Positions 9,290 through 18,619 of a DNA stretch of 64,000 bases are shown here, in pieces. The position numbers were made by a program, and so were the translations under genes. Where the stretch lies: positions 571,001 through 635,000 of the forward strand of contig NZ_CP155567.1 of NCBI RefSeq assembly GCF_039696035.1, written 5' to 3'. Each line of letters opens with the position of its first letter. Position 1 is the stretch's first letter. This stretch comes from Microbulbifer sp. SAOS-129_SWC. Its GTDB lineage: Bacteria; Pseudomonadota; Gammaproteobacteria; Pseudomonadales; Cellvibrionaceae. The notes below the pieces were generated by a model. It ran no database searches. It saw nothing but the letters and a program-made list of their open reading frames with translations, and was not told where the DNA came from.

Positions 9290-10402
9290 CTACCATTGCA
9301 GCAAGAAACTCTCCCCATCCTCCGATAGCCGCAGACCCGCACCGAGGCGCCGGCACTCGCGCCCGAGCGTTTTCCGCAGCCAGTCCCGATCATGGCTGCC
9401 CGCTTTGTGTAAGCGCAGTCGACGCATCTCGAACGGAATCATCTCCAGGCGCCGCAGTGCGCCGCTGTCCCGATCCAGATCCACACAGTACAGCAGGCGC
9501 AGCTGTGCCTGGTATTCCTCGTAGCCGCCGATGCCCTCGTAGTCGTTGATCAGGTCGCCGCAGCCGTAAAGTATCGCTCGCTCGCGATAGACCTCGGCAC
9601 CCTGGGGGTGGTGGGAAGAGTGGCCGAACACCAGGTCGGCGCCGGCGTCGATCAGCCAGTGCGCGAACCGGCGCCGTTCGTGCGGAATGCGGTAGCCCCA
9701 GTTGCCACCCCAGTGAATCGATATCACGACGATATCTCCGGGTTGGCGGCTATCCTCGATGCGTCGCGCAATCTCGGCGACGGTCTGTGTGGATAACTCC
9801 CCGATCAAGTAAACGCCGGCCCTGTCGCCGTTTGCCGCCCAGCGCTCGGGTACGCCGCTGCTGGGGTGGCCACAGGCAAACAGCAGCAGACGCTGCCCAC
9901 CGAGCGGAAACACGGCCGGCGCCGCCGCGGCAGCCAGAGTTTCCCCGGCTCCGGCGGTGCCGATACCCGCCCGGCGCAGCACCTGCAATGTTTCCGCCAG
10001 CCCGCCGTAGCCCCAGTCGAGCACGTGGTTGTTGGCGAGGCTGCACAGATCGATATGCGCCGCACTCAAGGTCGGCATATTGTCCGGATGCATGCGGTAA
10101 TTGATGCTCTTGCCGCGCCAGAAATCATCGCAGCGGGTCACCGCGGTTTCCAGATTGACGATGCGGCAGTGCGCATTGCGCGCTGCCATTAGCGCGAGCG
10201 CCTCACCCCACGGGTAGTCGACAGAAACCGGGACGGAAATCGGGCCGTTGCGCTCTTCCGCCAGCGTCACATAGCCGCGAGCCGAGTGCATATAGGATTC
10301 GTAAATCTGTGCGTCACCGGCGCCGGGCAGTATCTGGTCGATACCGCGGCCGGTCATTACGTCGCCGGCCAGCAGCAGGCGCCAGCAAGTGGGATTTTGC
10401 AT
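9290..10402 (-). CDS. CapA family metallophosphatase-like protein
   Basis: 370-residue CapA/PgsA-type protein of the calcineurin-like metallophosphatase superfamily, related to proteins of poly-gamma-glutamate capsule synthesis. Metal-binding signatures are visible: LAGDVMTGRG near the N-terminus, NLETAVT, LANNHVLDWG, and later ISIHWGGNW and GHSSHHPQG. No signal peptide is obvious. A GTG six bases upstream is possible, but the ATG at 10402 has GAGGGG five bases before it. No other capsule or polyglutamate gene is near, so the substrate is unknown. It lies 94 bp after apaH in the same direction. Confidence 0.85.
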   Translation of the reverse strand: MQNPTCWRLLLAGDVMTGRGIDQILPGAGDAQIYESYMHSARGYVTLAEERNGPISVPVSVDYPWGEALALMAARNAHCRIVNLETAVTRCDDFWRGKSINYRMHPDNMPTLSAAHIDLCSLANNHVLDWGYGGLAETLQVLRRAGIGTAGAGETLAAAAAPAVFPLGGQRLLLFACGHPSSGVPERWAANGDRAGVYLIGELSTQTVAEIARRIEDSRQPGDIVVISIHWGGNWGYRIPHERRRFAHWLIDAGADLVFGHSSHHPQGAEVYRERAILYGCGDLINDYEGIGGYEEYQAQLRLLYCVDLDRDSGALRRLEMIPFEMRRLRLHKAGSHDRDWLRKTLGRECRRLGAGLRLSEDGESFLLQW

Positions 10403-10496
10403 ATCCACCCCTCGGGGAAGTCTCCCCGACTGGGTAAGTCATTAATGCAACAGTAGAGTCGGTCGTTCACAACCGGTTGTCGGGGGTGTTTATCGA

Positions 10497-11309
10497 CTAC
10501 AGGCCGCAATCCGCACAGAAAAACTCCTCGTCGCTGAGGCGCATCGCGGTCAGGTAACCGCCCCACACGCAACCGGTATCCAGCGCGTAGACATTCTCGG
10601 TATCGGCGCGGCCTTCGAGTGCGGCCCAGTGGCCGAAGATAATCTTGTCTTTTTGGGTCTTGCGTTCGGGGAAGCTGAACCAGGGTTTGTAATCGCCGTG
10701 GGTGGCGTCGGGGCCGCGCTTGGTGACCAGGTCGAGGGTGCCGTCGGCCTTGCAGAAACGCATACGCGTGAAGTAGTTGGTAATCGAGCGCAGCCGCTCG
10801 ATCCCGATCAAGTGATCGCTCCAGCAGTGGGGCTCGTTGCCGTACATGCCGTAGAAATACGCCTTGGCCATGGCGTCGTCGGCCAGGGCTTCGTGCACTT
10901 CGTGGGACAGCTTCAGGGCCTTGGTCACGCTCCAGATCGGCGGTATACCGGCGTGGACCATGGTGAAGCCTTTCTTGTGTACCACCAGCGGCAGCCCCTG
11001 CAGCCATCCCAGCAGACGATCCGCATCCTTGGCGTGCAGGACTGCAGCCAGGTCGTGCTCTTTGTCGCTCAACGGCTTGGCGCCGTGGGCCAGCGCCAGC
11101 AGGTGCAGGTCGTGGTTGCCGAGCACGGCGGTAACCTGATGGCGGTGTTCATACAGGAAGCGCAGTGTGGCCAAGCTGTCGTGGCCGCGATGCACCATAT
11201 CGCCCGCCAGCCACAGCTTGTCGCGGTCGGGGCGGAAGCGGACTTTTTTCAGCAGGCGCTGCAGCGGTTCGAAACAGCCCTGAATATCGCCGATGGCATA
11301 GGTCGCCAA
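10497..11309 (-). CDS. apaH: Bis(5'-nucleosyl)-tetraphosphatase, symmetrical
   Basis: Hydrolyses Ap4A to two ADP, controlling dinucleoside polyphosphate (alarmone/cap) levels. PPP-superfamily motifs are in order: GDIQGC (7-12), GDMVHRG, LGNHDLHLL, MVHAGI, then FGHWAALEG and ALDTGCVWGG. Gln in GDxQG is usual for the Pseudomonas-type enzymes; His-Arg-Gly-His in place of the common (N/A)RGP is less usual. The start is TTG, with GGGGAA eight bases upstream and the expected MATYAIGD beginning. Length 270 residues is normal. In enterobacteria apaH follows rsmA-apaG; here rsmA lies directly upstream but apaG is absent and a MITE-like element separates them. Confidence 0.93.
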   Translation of the reverse strand: MATYAIGDIQGCFEPLQRLLKKVRFRPDRDKLWLAGDMVHRGHDSLATLRFLYEHRHQVTAVLGNHDLHLLALAHGAKPLSDKEHDLAAVLHAKDADRLLGWLQGLPLVVHKKGFTMVHAGIPPIWSVTKALKLSHEVHEALADDAMAKAYFYGMYGNEPHCWSDHLIGIERLRSITNYFTRMRFCKADGTLDLVTKRGPDATHGDYKPWFSFPERKTQKDKIIFGHWAALEGRADTENVYALDTGCVWGGYLTAMRLSDEEFFCADCGL

Positions 11310-11345
11310 AACTCGAGTTCCCCGGGTTGGTTGCTTATTGGCGGT

Positions 11346-11515
11346 CTAGCAGGCTGCCGAAAAAGTATTTTTCAGCAGCCTGGAAACCCGGCCATGGAGG
11401 GCCGGGCCGCAAATCGAGCATGTAAGTGCTTGATTTGCCGTCGAGGGTCTGCGGACATGCGCCGCAAACCTGGGCCGAAAAATGCCAGGGAAGGCATCTT
11501 TCAGCAGCCTGCTAG
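11346..11515. mobile_element. MITE-like element, copy 1 (CTAG-flanked)
   Basis: A 170-bp non-coding element with CTAG at both ends (11346-11349 and 11512-11515) and terminal inverted repeats: left CAGGCTGCCGAAAAA, right (reverse complement) CAGGCTGCTGAAAGA. The inside holds further hairpins (CCCGGCCATGGAGGGCCGGG). The YTAR-type flanks suit IS5-group target duplication, so this looks like a miniature element moved in trans. A related copy lies at 56140-56317. Its right end overlaps the last residues and stop of rsmA. Confidence 0.65.
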
Positions 11516-12316
11516 TGTTGCGCAGTAGTTTGCCAGTTGTACGAACTCCTGCACACTGAGGGTTTCCGGGCGGCGCCCGGCGTCTACCGGCAACTGGCTC
11601 ACATCGAGTTCCGGGTACAGCGGCTTGAGCGCGTTGCGCAGTGTCTTGCGGCGTTGCTGGAAGGCGACGTTGACGATGCGCTCCAGCAGCTGTTCGTCTT
11701 CGGCCGGGTATGGCGGCGTGGCGTGCGGTACCAGGCGCACGATGGCGGACTCCACTTTCGGCGCCGGACGAAAAGATTGCGGCGGCACCGGAAACAGGCC
11801 CTGCACGCGGCAGTGGTACTGCACCATGACACTGAGGCGTCCGAAAGACTTGTTGCCCGGCGTCGCACTCAGGCGGTCCACCACTTCCTTCTGCAGCATA
11901 AAGTGCATGTCCTCAACCTTGCCGCGGAAACCGAGCAGGTGGAACAGCAGCGGGGTGGAGATGTTGTACGGCAGGTTGCCGACAATGCGCAGTTTGTCAT
12001 CGCCGGCGAATTCGCCGAAATCAAACTTGAGCGCGTCCTGCTCGATGATGGTGAAATCCGGATAGTCGCGGAACTTGAATTTGAGCAGCGGTATCAGGTC
12101 GCGGTCCAGCTCCACCGCGGTCAGCGACGGGCAGCGCTGGATCAGCAACTGGGTGATGGCACCCTGGCCGGGGCCGATTTCCACAAGGCGGTCGCTCTCT
12201 TTGGGGGAGATGGCGCGTACGATCTTTTCAATAATGTTCTCGTCGACGAGGAAGTTCTGGCCGAAGCGCTTGCGCGCCTTGTGCTGGAAAAAGGAGTTCT
12301 GGGGGGAGTTGTCCAT
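11501..12316 (-). CDS. rsmA: 16S rRNA A1518/A1519 dimethyltransferase
   Basis: Dimethylates two adjacent adenosines in helix 45 of 16S rRNA during 30S assembly. 271 residues with KRFGQNFLVD, the SAM-binding VEIGPGQGAIT, and the catalytic NLPYNIS. The ATG at 12316 is preferred over a TTG one codon upstream; neither has a clear ribosome site, so coupling to pdxA 49 bp upstream is likely. The final residues (ATLAGC) and TGA stop come from the terminal repeat of the MITE-like element at 11346-11515, so the original C-terminus may have been slightly different. Confidence 0.95.
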   Translation of the reverse strand: MDNSPQNSFFQHKARKRFGQNFLVDENIIEKIVRAISPKESDRLVEIGPGQGAITQLLIQRCPSLTAVELDRDLIPLLKFKFRDYPDFTIIEQDALKFDFGEFAGDDKLRIVGNLPYNISTPLLFHLLGFRGKVEDMHFMLQKEVVDRLSATPGNKSFGRLSVMVQYHCRVQGLFPVPPQSFRPAPKVESAIVRLVPHATPPYPAEDEQLLERIVNVAFQQRRKTLRNALKPLYPELDVSQLPVDAGRRPETLSVQEFVQLANYCATLAGC

Positions 12317-12364
12317 CAATCAAAATCGCCCGTGCGTGGGCGCCAAATAAAGGTGTTGGGTAGA

Positions 12365-13351
12365 TTACAGCGCGCGCAGCTGCGCGAGTTCGGTCGCCTG
12401 CGCCACGGCCGCCCGCAGGCTGCCGCAATCGGCGATATCGCTGCCGGCGATGTTCAGGGCCGTGCCGTGATCCACCGAGGTGCGGATAAACGGTAACCCC
12501 AGGGTGATATTGACGGCGCGGCCAAAGCCTTTGAATTTTAACACCGGCAGGCCCTGATCGTGGTACATGGCCAGCACCGCGTCGCAGCGCGCCAGCTGCG
12601 GCGGGGTGAACAGGGTGTCGGCGGGCAGCGGGCCGAGCAGGTCGAGGCCGAGGGCGCGCAGCTTGTCCAGTGACGGCTGGATCACCTCGATCTCCTCGCG
12701 CCCCAGGTGGCCGCCTTCTCCCGCATGGGGATTGAGTCCGCACACGCCGATGCGCGGCTTGTCGATGCGGAAGCGGTCGCGCAGGCTGCGGTGCAGAATG
12801 GTGACAATCTGTTCCAGGCGCTCGGGGGTGATGGCGGCGCTGACGTCTTTCAGCGGCAGGTGGGTGGTGACCAGCGCCACGCGCAGGTCGTCCGCAGCGA
12901 GCATCATCACCACGCGCTCGACGCCGGCGAGGTCGGCGAAGTATTCCGTGTGGCCACTGAACGGGATGCCGGCGTCGTTAATCACACCCTTGTGCACCGG
13001 CCCGGTGACGAGCGCATCGAAGCGCCGCTGCAGGCAGCCCTCTGCGGCGGTGCGCAGGGTTTCCAGTACATAGGCGGCATTGGCGGTGTCGAGTCGGCCG
13101 GGGTGCGCGGCTTGCGCCGCGGCCACCGGCTGCACGTACAGACTGCCGGCGGGGGTGGGGGCGGCGGGGGCCTCGGCGTCGAACGGCAGCAGTTGCAGCG
13201 GGCTGCCCAGTTGCGCGGCGGCTCGCTCGAGCAGCTGCGGATCGGCGATAGCGACGATCTGTGCGCTATTGCCGGAACCGGCCAGTTTCACCGCCAGTTC
13301 CGGTCCTATGCCGGCGGGCTCGCCGGGCGTCAGCGCGATTCTGGGGATCAT
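12365..13351 (-). CDS. pdxA: 4-hydroxythreonine-4-phosphate dehydrogenase
   Basis: NAD-dependent oxidation of 4-phosphohydroxythreonine in the DXP-dependent pyridoxal phosphate pathway. The 328-residue protein starts with [12 protein letters not shown] and shows [43 protein letters not shown] and [15 protein letters not shown], including the metal-binding histidines of the family. It lies 25 bp after surA and 48 bp before rsmA, the common surA-pdxA-rsmA order. Confidence 0.96.
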   Translation of the reverse strand: MIPRIALTPGEPAGIGPELAVKLAGSGNSAQIVAIADPQLLERAAAQLGSPLQLLPFDAEAPAAPTPAGSLYVQPVAAAQAAHPGRLDTANAAYVLETLRTAAEGCLQRRFDALVTGPVHKGVINDAGIPFSGHTEYFADLAGVERVVMMLAADDLRVALVTTHLPLKDVSAAITPERLEQIVTILHRSLRDRFRIDKPRIGVCGLNPHAGEGGHLGREEIEVIQPSLDKLRALGLDLLGPLPADTLFTPPQLARCDAVLAMYHDQGLPVLKFKGFGRAVNITLGLPFIRTSVDHGTALNIAGSDIADCGSLRAAVAQATELAQLRAL

Positions 13352-13376
13352 GCCGGTGCCTGTGTCGACGATGGGC

Positions 13377-14726
13377 TTATTCCTTGTTTGCGTCTTTTTT
13401 GTCGGCGTCGTCTTTCAGCTCGGGCAGCTTGATCTCGACGAAAGCCTGGTCGCGGATTTCGCGACGCCAGTTCTGCAGTTCTTCCTCGTAGCGGCGTTTG
13501 CGCAGCAGGTTGGCGGCCTGGTTGCGGATGTACTGCTTGGTCATATCCTGTTTACGGCGACCCTCCACCTGCAGTATGTGCCAGCCGAACTGGCTGTGGA
13601 ACGGCATGCTGATCTCGCCCACCTTGGTGTTTTTCATCTCCTGGGTGAACTCCGGCACGAATTGCCCCGGTGAGGACCAGCCGAGTTCGCCGCCCTTGAG
13701 CATGGTGCCGATGTCCTCGGAGTTTTCCCGCGCAACTTTGGCGAAATCGGCGCCGTCGAGGATTTTCTGGCGCAGCTTGATCAGCTTGTTGTAGGCCTGG
13801 TCATCGTTGACGATGGCGGAGGTCTTGATCAGGATGTGGCGTACCTTGGTCTGCTCCACCACCTGCTCGGCGGCGCCGCGTTCGTCGTGAATCTTGAGGA
13901 TGTGGAAGCCGGCGTCGCTGCGGAAGGGGTCGGTGACGTCGCCGACCTTATGATCCTTGAGGGCATCGGCGAACAGTGTCGGCAGCTCGACCGTTTTGCG
14001 CCAGCCGAGGTCGCCGCCCTGCAGCGCGTTCTGGCCGCCGGAGTTGGCGATGGCGAGGCGGCGGAAGTCGGCGCCGCCGCGGGCCTGCTTGACGATCCGT
14101 TCGGCCTTGGCGCGCGCCTTGGCGACCTCTTCGGCGGGGGCGCTGGAGCTGACCGGGATCAGGATGTGGCCCAGCTGAAACTGCGGGGATTTCCAGAACT
14201 CGCCTTCCTTGGAATGCAGGAAGTCATCGATATCCTGGTCGGTGATCTTCAGGCGGCTGTTGACGCTGCCCTGTTCGACGCGACGCAGCAGCATTTCGCG
14301 GCGGATCTGCTCGCGAAATGCCTTCTCGCTGATGCCGTCGGCGGCCAGGCGCTGCTTGAATTGCGCGGGGCTGGCGCCGGCGTTCTGCTGGACACGGGCG
14401 ATGGCCTGGTCCAGCTCTGCGTCGGAGATGGTGACTTTGGCGCGTGCGGCGATCTGCAGCTGCAGGCGCTCGATGATCAGCTGTTCCAGCACCTGGCGGC
14501 GCAGCACGTCGAGCGGCGGCGCCTGCACGTTCTGTGCCTTGATCTGCGCCTGAATGGTATTCAGGCGCTCCTGCAGTTCGCTGGCCATGACCACGTCGTC
14601 GTCGACAACGGCGACTACACGGTCGAGGTTCTGTACCTGGGCACTGGCGATATTGGCTGCCAGTGCGAAGATGGCCGCCAGTGCCAGCAGGGCCCGTTTG
14701 CAGTTGAGCTTACTCATTATTGTCAT
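13377..14726 (-). CDS. surA: Periplasmic chaperone/peptidyl-prolyl isomerase SurA
   Basis: Escorts outer-membrane proteins such as LptD through the periplasm. A basic start and hydrophobic signal peptide end at ...NIASA|Q. The N-terminal chaperone region is followed by two parvulin domains, roughly residues 180-285 ([10 protein letters not shown] ... GFHILKIHD) and 293-395 (VRHILIKTS ... GWHILQVEG), then the C-terminal helix. Start choice is uncertain: GTG 14729, ATG 14726 (overlapping the lptD stop) and ATG 14717 are in frame and none has a close ribosome site; 14726 is given because AGAGAGAAG lies upstream and TGATG suggests coupling. Confidence 0.93.
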   Translation of the reverse strand: MTIMSKLNCKRALLALAAIFALAANIASAQVQNLDRVVAVVDDDVVMASELQERLNTIQAQIKAQNVQAPPLDVLRRQVLEQLIIERLQLQIAARAKVTISDAELDQAIARVQQNAGASPAQFKQRLAADGISEKAFREQIRREMLLRRVEQGSVNSRLKITDQDIDDFLHSKEGEFWKSPQFQLGHILIPVSSSAPAEEVAKARAKAERIVKQARGGADFRRLAIANSGGQNALQGGDLGWRKTVELPTLFADALKDHKVGDVTDPFRSDAGFHILKIHDERGAAEQVVEQTKVRHILIKTSAIVNDDQAYNKLIKLRQKILDGADFAKVARENSEDIGTMLKGGELGWSSPGQFVPEFTQEMKNTKVGEISMPFHSQFGWHILQVEGRRKQDMTKQYIRNQAANLLRKRRYEEELQNWRREIRDQAFVEIKLPELKDDADKKDANKE

Positions 14727-17296
14727 CACTGTGTCAGTACTTCTCTCTGGTCAAAGTTGGGGATGCCCTGGCTGAGCATGCGGGTCACGGTGGTGCCGAG
14801 GCCGGCCAGACCCTTCAGCTGGATTTCCAGGTAGATGCCCTCGTCGTACGGCAGGTCCTCTGGAGGGACCACGTCCGCCAGGTTGTTATCCAGCGAGCGG
14901 CGCCAAGCCAGCCGCGCGCGGTAACAGCAGCTGTCATATTCGACGCCGGCCAGGTATTCCAGTTCCCGACCGAAGGTCAGATCGTAGTTGGCGCGCGCCA
15001 TCAGCGCGGCACCGCCACCGATCGGCAGCACCATCGAGGCGTCTACCTGCTTGATAGTGTCTTCCTGCTGGATGGTGTCTTCCTCGTTGGGCTGGCGCAG
15101 GTAGTGGTAGCCGAGGTTGAACAGGCGCAGTTCGTCGTCGAGATAGCGCAGCGTGAAGTTACCGCGGTTGACCTCGCCTTCGTCGTCATCGTAGATCAAT
15201 TCGCTGCCGATGCGCAGGGACTGTAGCGGGCGGCTCTCGAGGCGGGCGGCCAGCTCCGAGCGGGGCGCGCCCTCGACAATGCCGGTGAGGGTATTGCGCG
15301 TATTGTCCAGGTAGAAGATCTGGCCGACACTCGCGGCGAGCAGGTCGCGGCCACTCGGTGGGTCGATAAAGCGGGTGGTCAGCCCCAGTGCCACGCGGTC
15401 GGCGTCGTCGATACGGTCGTTGCCGGTAAAGCGGCTGTCGCGGAACAGCTGGTCGTAGCTGAAGGTGAATAACCTGGTATCGAACAGCAGGTCGTTGCCG
15501 CCATCGAGGGGGTTGGTGCTGATATCGTAAAAGCCGCTCTGGTCGGTATCGGAACTCACCAGGGCAAACAGGCGCGGCTCCAGTGTCTGCACAAATTTGT
15601 AGCCCCAGGCGCTGCTGTCGCGCTCGAAGAAGAGGCCGCTGTCGAGGGTAAACTGCCCGGCGGACGCCGACGGCGCGTCGCTGCGCCCTTCTTTTAGGAA
15701 CTGGTCATCGACCTGATAGCCCAGGTAGCGCGCCGCCAGGCCGGGGCGGAAGTAGCCCCACAGCCACTGCTTGTCCCAGTCGAGCACATAGTCGACACGC
15801 ATCCGCTCGGCGTTGACGAAGTCCCTGCTGCGCTCGGTGACACTGTTCGGGTCGCCGACATCGCGAATAAAGCGGATCGTCTGCGAATCATCGTGGGCGA
15901 AGTCGGTGATCTCGTTGGCGAGTGTCAGGTTCCAGTCGCCCCAGCGGTAGCCGCCGTCCACATTCAGGCGCGGTAGCTGGCTGTACGGGGCATATTTGTC
16001 CTTTTCCAGCAGCTGGTATTCCTGGGTGCGCAGGGTCGCGCGCCAGTGATCGCTGTGGATGCCGCCCTCGACCTTCTGGTCGACCTTGCGTTCGGCGGAC
16101 ACGCTCAGGTTGGCGGTGTCCAGGTCGCGGAAGTAGTCCGGGTCGCTGACCTTGGTGTAGTCGATTTTACTGTACCAGAAGCCGCCATTGCCGCCTTTCT
16201 GCTTCAGGTTCAGCAGCCAGCGATCGTCGCCCTTGGCCGGCAGCACCAGGTCTTCGGGGAATCCCTCTCGAATCAGCTCCTGGGCCTGCGCGTCGTCACC
16301 GCCCTCGTCGTTTGGCAGCCCGGCCATGCGCACCTCGGTGCTGAACAGCTGGCTCAGGTGGCGCACCTCCAGCTCCGCGCCGGTGCCGCGGTACTGGATG
16401 TAGCGCGGCACGATGGTGGCGTCCAGCTGCGGGGCGATATTCCAGTAGTAGGGAACGGCGATATCCCAGCCGTTTTTATCGTTGCTGCTGATGCTCGGGA
16501 ACAGTAGCCCGGACAGTCGTGCGTCGCCCACCGGGAAGCGCAGGTAGGGGAAGTAAAACAGTGGGATATCGGCAATCTCCAGGCGGACATTGCGCGCCAC
16601 CCCCTGGCGTTCCACGTTGTCGATGGTGATCTGGCCGCCGGTGATACGCCAGACTTCCTCGCCCGGTTCGCAGCGGGTGTAGCTGCCCTCGGTCAGGGTC
16701 AGTTCGCCGCTGGCCTCGCGGGCGGCAAAGTCGGCGCTGCCGTGGATGAAAGCCTGGTGGAGGACGTAGGTGGCGTCATCGATCGCGGCGGCCTGGCTGT
16801 CGGTGTGTACTTCCGCGGACTTGCCGCGGATCAGCATGCCCGGCTCGCGCATTTCGATCGCGCCGCGCAGGTAGGCGGTGTTTTGCGCACGATTGACGTC
16901 GACCTGGTCGGCGAACAGCTGGCGAGAGCCCTGGGTGATGTGCACGTCGCCACGCAGCTGTGCGGTGCCGTCGTCGAGCCAGTTGGAATGATCGGCGGTG
17001 GCGCGCAATGGCGCCAGATCCGGTTTCAGGTCGGCGTCCGGGTAATCGCGCGGCGGTTCCACGAAGGCGCCCCCGCAGGACGCGCGCATGGCGGCGCGCT
17101 GGATCGGGCTCAGCTGCGATTTCGGCAGCCAGTCCAGATACAGGTAGGGGTTGTAATCGGGCGCGGCGGCGGTTTCGCTATCCGCCGCCTGCACCCACAG
17201 CGGCTGCGCGGCGATCAGGCCGATTGCGAGCGAGCGCGGGTGCGAAATCTGTGCAATGGCGCGCGCCAGGCGGCGCCACCGGGAAGCTTCCAGCAT
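14726..17296 (-). CDS. lptD: LPS-assembly protein LptD
   Basis: Outer-membrane beta-barrel that, with LptE, inserts lipopolysaccharide in the outer leaflet. 856 residues: signal sequence (cleavage near WVQAA), an N-terminal LptA/OstA-like domain (LRGDVHITQGSRQLFADQVDV, ...IRGKSAEVHTDSQ), and a large barrel ending REVLTQ. Cys residues near the N-terminus (RASCGGAF) and the CC pair near the C-terminus (VEYDSCCYRAR) fit the LptD disulfide pattern. Overlaps surA, its chaperone, by coupled TGATG. Divergent from amgK. Confidence 0.96.
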   Translation of the reverse strand: MLEASRWRRLARAIAQISHPRSLAIGLIAAQPLWVQAADSETAAAPDYNPYLYLDWLPKSQLSPIQRAAMRASCGGAFVEPPRDYPDADLKPDLAPLRATADHSNWLDDGTAQLRGDVHITQGSRQLFADQVDVNRAQNTAYLRGAIEMREPGMLIRGKSAEVHTDSQAAAIDDATYVLHQAFIHGSADFAAREASGELTLTEGSYTRCEPGEEVWRITGGQITIDNVERQGVARNVRLEIADIPLFYFPYLRFPVGDARLSGLLFPSISSNDKNGWDIAVPYYWNIAPQLDATIVPRYIQYRGTGAELEVRHLSQLFSTEVRMAGLPNDEGGDDAQAQELIREGFPEDLVLPAKGDDRWLLNLKQKGGNGGFWYSKIDYTKVSDPDYFRDLDTANLSVSAERKVDQKVEGGIHSDHWRATLRTQEYQLLEKDKYAPYSQLPRLNVDGGYRWGDWNLTLANEITDFAHDDSQTIRFIRDVGDPNSVTERSRDFVNAERMRVDYVLDWDKQWLWGYFRPGLAARYLGYQVDDQFLKEGRSDAPSASAGQFTLDSGLFFERDSSAWGYKFVQTLEPRLFALVSSDTDQSGFYDISTNPLDGGNDLLFDTRLFTFSYDQLFRDSRFTGNDRIDDADRVALGLTTRFIDPPSGRDLLAASVGQIFYLDNTRNTLTGIVEGAPRSELAARLESRPLQSLRIGSELIYDDDEGEVNRGNFTLRYLDDELRLFNLGYHYLRQPNEEDTIQQEDTIKQVDASMVLPIGGGAALMARANYDLTFGRELEYLAGVEYDSCCYRARLAWRRSLDNNLADVVPPEDLPYDEGIYLEIQLKGLAGLGTTVTRMLSQGIPNFDQREVLTQ

Positions 17297-17374
17297 CAGG
17301 TGATATGTTCCGGCTATCTTGGTGTTTCTTCCGTAGAGGGGGCACGGGCGCGGCCGTGCAAAAATCAGCGGACG

Positions 17375-17401
17375 ATTCTACTTGAATGTAGAACTAGTTA
17401 A
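17375..17401 (-). promoter_or_regulatory. Dyad overlapping a possible lptD promoter
   Basis: TTCTAC (17376-17381) and GTAGAA (17388-17393) form a perfect 6-bp inverted repeat with 6-bp spacing. On the minus strand TAGAAT (17380-17375) could serve as -10 and TTAACT (17401-17396) as -35, but the spacer is only 15. The dyad may be an operator shared with the divergent amgK-murU genes. Confidence 0.35.
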
Positions 17402-17533
17402 CACTAACCAGGCCTTGCGGCGGACACATTCTGTCGACTTTGTCCGTCGCCGGGAGGAAATTTGGCCGCTCAGCTGGACGGCACCGGCGGCGCCGTTACA
17501 ATGCGGCCGAAAGCATTGGAGTAGTAGCGGCGC

Positions 17534-18604
17534 ATGAGCGAGCGTTCGACAGGCGAGACAGACAAGCGGCGGCAGGCACTGGCCCGGTGGGCCGGCCACG
17601 CGCTGCAGAGCGGTGGCGACATGGCGCTGCACACGCTGGCGGGTGATGCCGGTTTCCGCCGCTACTTCCGTGCGGCCTGCCAACCGGGTGGCAACTGGTC
17701 GAGCCTGATCGCGGTGGACTCGCCGCCGAGCCGCACCAATCCGGCCCGCTTTGTGGCCGTAGCCGACTATTTGCGCCGCCATGGTATCCACACGCCGCTG
17801 GTGGTAGCCGCGGACGTCGAGCAGGGCTTTATGCTGCTCGAGGATCTGGGCGACTGCCAGCTGCTCAGCCAGTTGAATGAAAACAGTGTCGATGGCCTTT
17901 ACGGCGAGGTGCTGAGCGAACTGCTGTGCCTGCAGCAGATACCGCCGGCGGGCGATCTCTTCCCGCCCTACAACCGCGAGCTGCTGCTTACCGAGATGCG
18001 CATTCTGCCGGAGTGGCTGGCGCAGAAGCTGCTCGACTACTCGCTGGGCGACAGCGAAATCCGCATGCTCGAGGACACCTTTGCACTGCTGCTGGATTCG
18101 GCTGCGGAACAGCCGCAGGTGCTGGTGCACCGCGACTACCACAGTCGCAACCTCATGTTGCGAGACGGCGAGCGCCCGGGCGTGGTGGATTTTCAGGACG
18201 CGGTCTGGGGTCCGGTGACCTACGACCTGGCGTCGCTGCTGCGCGACTGTTATGTGCGCTGGCCGCGGGAGCGGGTCGAGCGCTGGGCACTGTCCTACGC
18301 GGCGATGGCGGAGACCGCGGGTATCCTGCCGGCGGTGGTGCCGGAGACCTTCCTGCGCTGGTTCGACTGGATGGGGCTGCAGCGCCATATCAAGGTGTTG
18401 GGGCTGTTTCCGCGCCTATACCTGCGCGACGGCAAGAGCGGCTATCTGCCGGACCTGCCACTGGTGCTCCGCTATGCGCTGGAGGTGGCCGGGCGCTACG
18501 ATGAATTGAGACCCTTCGCCGACTGGCTGCGGGGAGCGCTGCTGCCACTGGCAGAGCGCCAGGACTGGTACCGCGATTACCGCCACGCCGGCGAGCGCCA
18601 ATAA
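17534..18604 (+). CDS. amgK: N-acetylmuramate/N-acetylglucosamine kinase
   Basis: Phosphorylates the anomeric hydroxyl of MurNAc (and GlcNAc), the first step of the AmgK-MurU peptidoglycan-recycling shortcut to UDP-MurNAc known from Pseudomonas, which bypasses de novo synthesis and the fosfomycin target. 356 residues of aminoglycoside-phosphotransferase fold: nucleotide region AGDAGFRRYFR, catalytic loop VHRDYHSRNLM (D201, N206) and metal-binding VDFQDAVWGP. A GGAG lies 12 bases before the ATG. Next to murU and divergent from lptD, the arrangement of Pseudomonas. Confidence 0.92.
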   Translation: MSERSTGETDKRRQALARWAGHALQSGGDMALHTLAGDAGFRRYFRAACQPGGNWSSLIAVDSPPSRTNPARFVAVADYLRRHGIHTPLVVAADVEQGFMLLEDLGDCQLLSQLNENSVDGLYGEVLSELLCLQQIPPAGDLFPPYNRELLLTEMRILPEWLAQKLLDYSLGDSEIRMLEDTFALLLDSAAEQPQVLVHRDYHSRNLMLRDGERPGVVDFQDAVWGPVTYDLASLLRDCYVRWPRERVERWALSYAAMAETAGILPAVVPETFLRWFDWMGLQRHIKVLGLFPRLYLRDGKSGYLPDLPLVLRYALEVAGRYDELRPFADWLRGALLPLAERQDWYRDYRHAGERQ

Positions 18605-18619
18605 CCGACAAAGGCTTCG

